NCBI GenBank assembly: GCA_934426255.1
Contig: CAKRYD010000008.1
Coordinates: 30,250 to 94,249 of the forward strand
Source: an uncultured Bacteroidaceae bacterium
GTDB taxonomy: Bacteria; Bacteroidota; Bacteroidia; Bacteroidales; Bacteroidaceae
Reading direction: 5' to 3'
DNA length: 64,000 bases
The notes under the pieces are model-generated. The model saw only the letters and a list, made by a program, of their open reading frames with translations, was not told where the DNA came from and made no database searches. A program made the translations under genes and the position numbers. This document shows, piece after piece, positions 61,753 to 64,000 of the stretch (position 1 is the stretch's first letter; the number at the start of each line of letters is the position of its first letter).

Positions 61753-62772
61753 TCATAGTGTTTCAACTGTTTTGAGTATATATTGAATCAAATGATCATA
61801 TGTGTAATGCTCCAGGAAATGTTGATACACTTTCTCTGCAATGGCGTATCTTTCTTCAGGATGAGCGAGGTAGTATCTCACTTTCTCTGCACCTTCATCA
61901 ATAGTCTTAAACGAAACAAGCTCCGGATCAACCGGTAACAAGTCTTTCAAAATAGGCTTGTAGTCGCACAGCTGAAAAGCGCCACAGCCATTTGCTTCAA
62001 AGAATCTGCAATTTACCGACTCTATCTCTGCAAAATGAAAATTATTGAACACAATCTTAGCACCATATATTGTACGGGCTTTTTCCTCGCCCACTATATA
62101 CTTGCCGGTATAACACTTTTCGAGAACCTTATCAAAAAAACGATGTGGAACAACCCCATACAATTTTACATTGATACCCTCATCTACAAGAGCCCTCACC
62201 ATGCGAGCTCTATATGGATAGAGTGTTCCGTATGTCATGACATCTACATTCATTTCATTTTCCATCTCAGCTTTAGTGCATGTCGGCTTAGGATTGTAGC
62301 GCTGGTTAAAAGCTTCGCTGTAGATAAATGCATTCAACTTGGCTTTATTTTTCATGAACTCAAGTATATAAGGGTCCTTTGTAAACCAAGCATCGTAGTT
62401 GGCTGCTATCACTTGTTGATAGCCAAATGATGTCAATGCATCGGGATTAACATGAACGACTCTTCTGTTTTTGCTCTTGACAGCATCAACAAAAGCCGGA
62501 TGTATGTCCCTATAAAAACAAATCACCAAATCAGGGTTGTACTCATTAACGCTATTGGCGACAGATAGAAATCGTTTTCTATCATAACTATCGCTATACG
62601 TCCTTCCAATCTTGTCCAATACCTGGGAATAATGCTTTAGTCGTTTTACTGTATATGGAAACTTATCGTAGATATCAAATATCTTTGCTTCGTAACCTGC
62701 AAATTGGAATGCATCAGCAAAATGCCATTCCATTGAATCGGGTGCATTTGCACCAATAATTGCTATTTTCAT
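61753..62772 (-). CDS. CgeB-like glycosyltransferase
   Basis: The 339-residue cytoplasmic protein looks like a GT-B glycosyltransferase of the CgeB/family 1-like group. It starts KIAIIGANAPDSMEWHFADAFQFAGYEAKIFD and has PDLVICFYRDIHPAFVDAV and VDVMTYGTLYPYRARMVRALVDEGINVKLYG. The C-terminal domain has IVFNNFHFAEIESVNCRFFEANGCGAFQLCDYKPIL, equivalent to the nucleotide-sugar binding segment. Donor and acceptor are unknown. It lies 30 bases after the LRR protein gene on the same strand. Confidence 0.78.
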   Translation of the reverse strand: MKIAIIGANAPDSMEWHFADAFQFAGYEAKIFDIYDKFPYTVKRLKHYSQVLDKIGRTYSDSYDRKRFLSVANSVNEYNPDLVICFYRDIHPAFVDAVKSKNRRVVHVNPDALTSFGYQQVIAANYDAWFTKDPYILEFMKNKAKLNAFIYSEAFNQRYNPKPTCTKAEMENEMNVDVMTYGTLYPYRARMVRALVDEGINVKLYGVVPHRFFDKVLEKCYTGKYIVGEEKARTIYGAKIVFNNFHFAEIESVNCRFFEANGCGAFQLCDYKPILKDLLPVDPELVSFKTIDEGAEKVRYYLAHPEERYAIAEKVYQHFLEHYTYDHLIQYILKTVETL

Positions 62773-62802
62773 ATTTAAACTGATTATGTCGGTTTCTTTC
62801 TC

Positions 62803-63999
62803 CTATTTTCTCCAGACTTTCTTTGTCTTTCCATCGCTCGTCTTGATGATACTGATGCCGTGCGCACCGCTTCCTTGTTTGCGCCCTTGGAGATCGTACC
62901 ACTCTTCCTCTACTTGGTTTCCATTCTTCACCGCATGAATACCTACCGGCTCGAATGTCTCGATCGAGAAAAAGTCTTTCCAATAGTCCGCCGTCTCGTA
63001 GGCTTCTTTGTAGACGGGCAACACATGCAACTTCCATCGTGGAGAAGGGTCGTTTCCCTCAGCCTCTATAATGGAAGCCGGTGGACCGTAGACATAAATG
63101 TCAGTCAATAAGCCTGAACGTTCAAAGGCATCGCGTGAAATGAGTTTCAACGATTTGGGAAGCCGGAACTCAGTCACTTTCGTTCCCTTGAAGGCGTCTT
63201 TCATAATAATCTCGGTATTATTCGACATCTTAACGGTTTTTAGACGCCAGCAATTAGCGAACGCCAGCCATCCAATTGAGGTCACCGAATTGGGAATATC
63301 AATAGTACTTATAGCAGTTCCACCCAATGCGCCATCTGAAATGGACGTAACACCGTAAGGTATTTCTACCGCATCTACTTCATATAACGCGCCCCATTCT
63401 ATTTTCAGATTTGGGTTCGCAGGCAATCTGATTGAGTCCAATTCTGTATCCCAAAAAGCATTCGACCTGATTCTTTCTACTGTATTCGGAAGGGATACAT
63501 GACTCACACATGTTCCTCTAAACGCATTCACTCCAATTTCCTTCAAATTGGAATTGTCCGGTATATTTATCTCTTTCAAGTTTTCACACTGATAAAAAGC
63601 TTCGTCCGATATCTTTTCAACGGTCGAAGACAAAGTAATCTTTTCAATGTTATAATGTTGTCTGAATCCACCCACTTCCTTCACACCCTCAGGTATAATC
63701 ATATTCTTATTTTGGTTCTTTTCGTCATTCACTGTTATCCAAACATTCTTCCATGGAAAAGACGGGCGCAGTCGCAACAGGTCGCAGCATTGCTCATAGG
63801 TTCCACGCACATACTCCAAGGTAGAGGGCAAGACCGCAACAGAAACCATCAAAATGGAGATAAAGTTTCCATCAACATAACGCAAGGTGGAGGGCAAGAG
63901 CAGTTCCTTCAGATTGGGACTGCCTATATAAAACTTTCCGGACAAGCTGTCGGGACCACCCTTGAATACGCATCTTTCCAAATACTGGTTACCGAAAGT
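62803..63999 (-). CDS. BspA-like leucine-rich repeat surface protein, 5' truncated by window edge
   Basis: The frame is open to the right edge (coding TFGNQYLERC before the TTG at 63981), so the N-terminus is missing. The visible 398 residues carry LRR_5 (BspA/Treponema-type) repeats of about 23 residues: LPSTLRYV, LSSTVEKISDEAFYQCENLKEINIP, LPNTVERIRSNAFWDTELDSIRLP, IPYGVTSISDGALGGTAISTIDIPNSVTSIGWLAFANC and LPKSLKLISRDAF. The C-terminus (WYDLQGRKQGSGAHGISIIKTSDGKTKKVWRK) is the short tail found on many exported Prevotella and Bacteroides proteins. Family members bind host matrix or other bacteria; that role is inferred. Confidence 0.85.
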   Translation of the reverse strand, partial: TFGNQYLERCVFKGGPDSLSGKFYIGSPNLKELLLPSTLRYVDGNFISILMVSVAVLPSTLEYVRGTYEQCCDLLRLRPSFPWKNVWITVNDEKNQNKNMIIPEGVKEVGGFRQHYNIEKITLSSTVEKISDEAFYQCENLKEINIPDNSNLKEIGVNAFRGTCVSHVSLPNTVERIRSNAFWDTELDSIRLPANPNLKIEWGALYEVDAVEIPYGVTSISDGALGGTAISTIDIPNSVTSIGWLAFANCWRLKTVKMSNNTEIIMKDAFKGTKVTEFRLPKSLKLISRDAFERSGLLTDIYVYGPPASIIEAEGNDPSPRWKLHVLPVYKEAYETADYWKDFFSIETFEPVGIHAVKNGNQVEEEWYDLQGRKQGSGAHGISIIKTSDGKTKKVWRK

Positions 64000-64000
64000 G

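Noticed and set aside
1..64000. tRNA, rRNA and insertion sequences
   Set aside because: I looked through all intergenic gaps and found no cloverleaf-like CCA-ended segment, rRNA sequence or transposase. Reading by eye may miss a weak tRNA.

Overview
The window is a stretch of chromosome from a member of the Bacteroidales, most likely a Prevotella-, Paraprevotella- or Phocaeicola-like gut or oral organism. Four things point there. Almost every promoter I can place has the Bacteroidetes -7 box TAnnTTTG, sometimes with TTTG 19 bases upstream. Shine-Dalgarno sequences are absent. Lineage-typical families abound (DUF4369/TlpA-like lipoprotein, DUF4252, DUF2851, DUF3108, S9B dipeptidyl peptidase, GH95, GH20, BspA-like LRR). 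Respiration is represented by a three-gene FrdCAB complex. The genus cannot be fixed from sequence alone. I see no rRNA, tRNA, insertion sequence, prophage or CRISPR array.

Layout. 1-3868 is the 3' part of a large modular discoidin/FIVAR surface protein. 4047-9655 (minus) holds comM, two lipoproteins, an O-methyltransferase and aroQ, facing xerD. 10836-15076 is a GH3-family enzyme, an Ig-like lipoprotein and a DUF3108 protein. 15369-19833 is ychF-lgt-GH95 fucosidase. 19909-23835 (minus) is a Gfo/Idh oxidoreductase with an unassigned 809-residue secreted protein. 24011-25942 is an acyltransferase and a duplicated ABM lipoprotein. 26025-29463 (minus) is frdCAB. 30062-38547 holds a secreted isomerase-like protein, an EamA transporter, an acyltransferase and purT (both minus), argB, an alkaline phosphatase, and an ECF sigma/anti-sigma-like/DUF4252 trio. 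38739-46443 holds an M13 peptidase, mnmG, a parS-like palindrome, uvrC-dtd and mazG-like-deoC. 46715-55453 holds a polyprenyl synthase (minus), polA, a GH20 hexosaminidase, a copA-copZ fusion (minus) and a DUF486 protein. 55457-61560 is a tight five-gene minus-strand operon (DUF2851, thioesterase, dprA, glycerophosphodiesterase, DPP IV-like). 61753 to the right edge holds a glycosyltransferase and a truncated LRR protein.

Most genes are housekeeping or glycan and peptide scavenging functions. GH95, GH20, the 809-residue protein, DPP IV, M13 and alkaline phosphatase would release fucose, hexosamine, peptides and phosphate outside the cytoplasm. Frd supports anaerobic fumarate respiration. comM and dprA both suggest capacity for DNA uptake and recombination.

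The most unusual signal is not a gene. Four intergenic arrays (15106-15261, 29725-29880, 46478-46632, 52330-52440) are built from 19- or 20-base near-palindromic units separated by exactly 3 bases, giving a strict 22/23-base period. Two arrays share the same 22,23,22,23,23,23 phase. The units combine two interchangeable arm types (TGCGAT and TGTTTC) around a TGTACA core. I know of no described element with this architecture.
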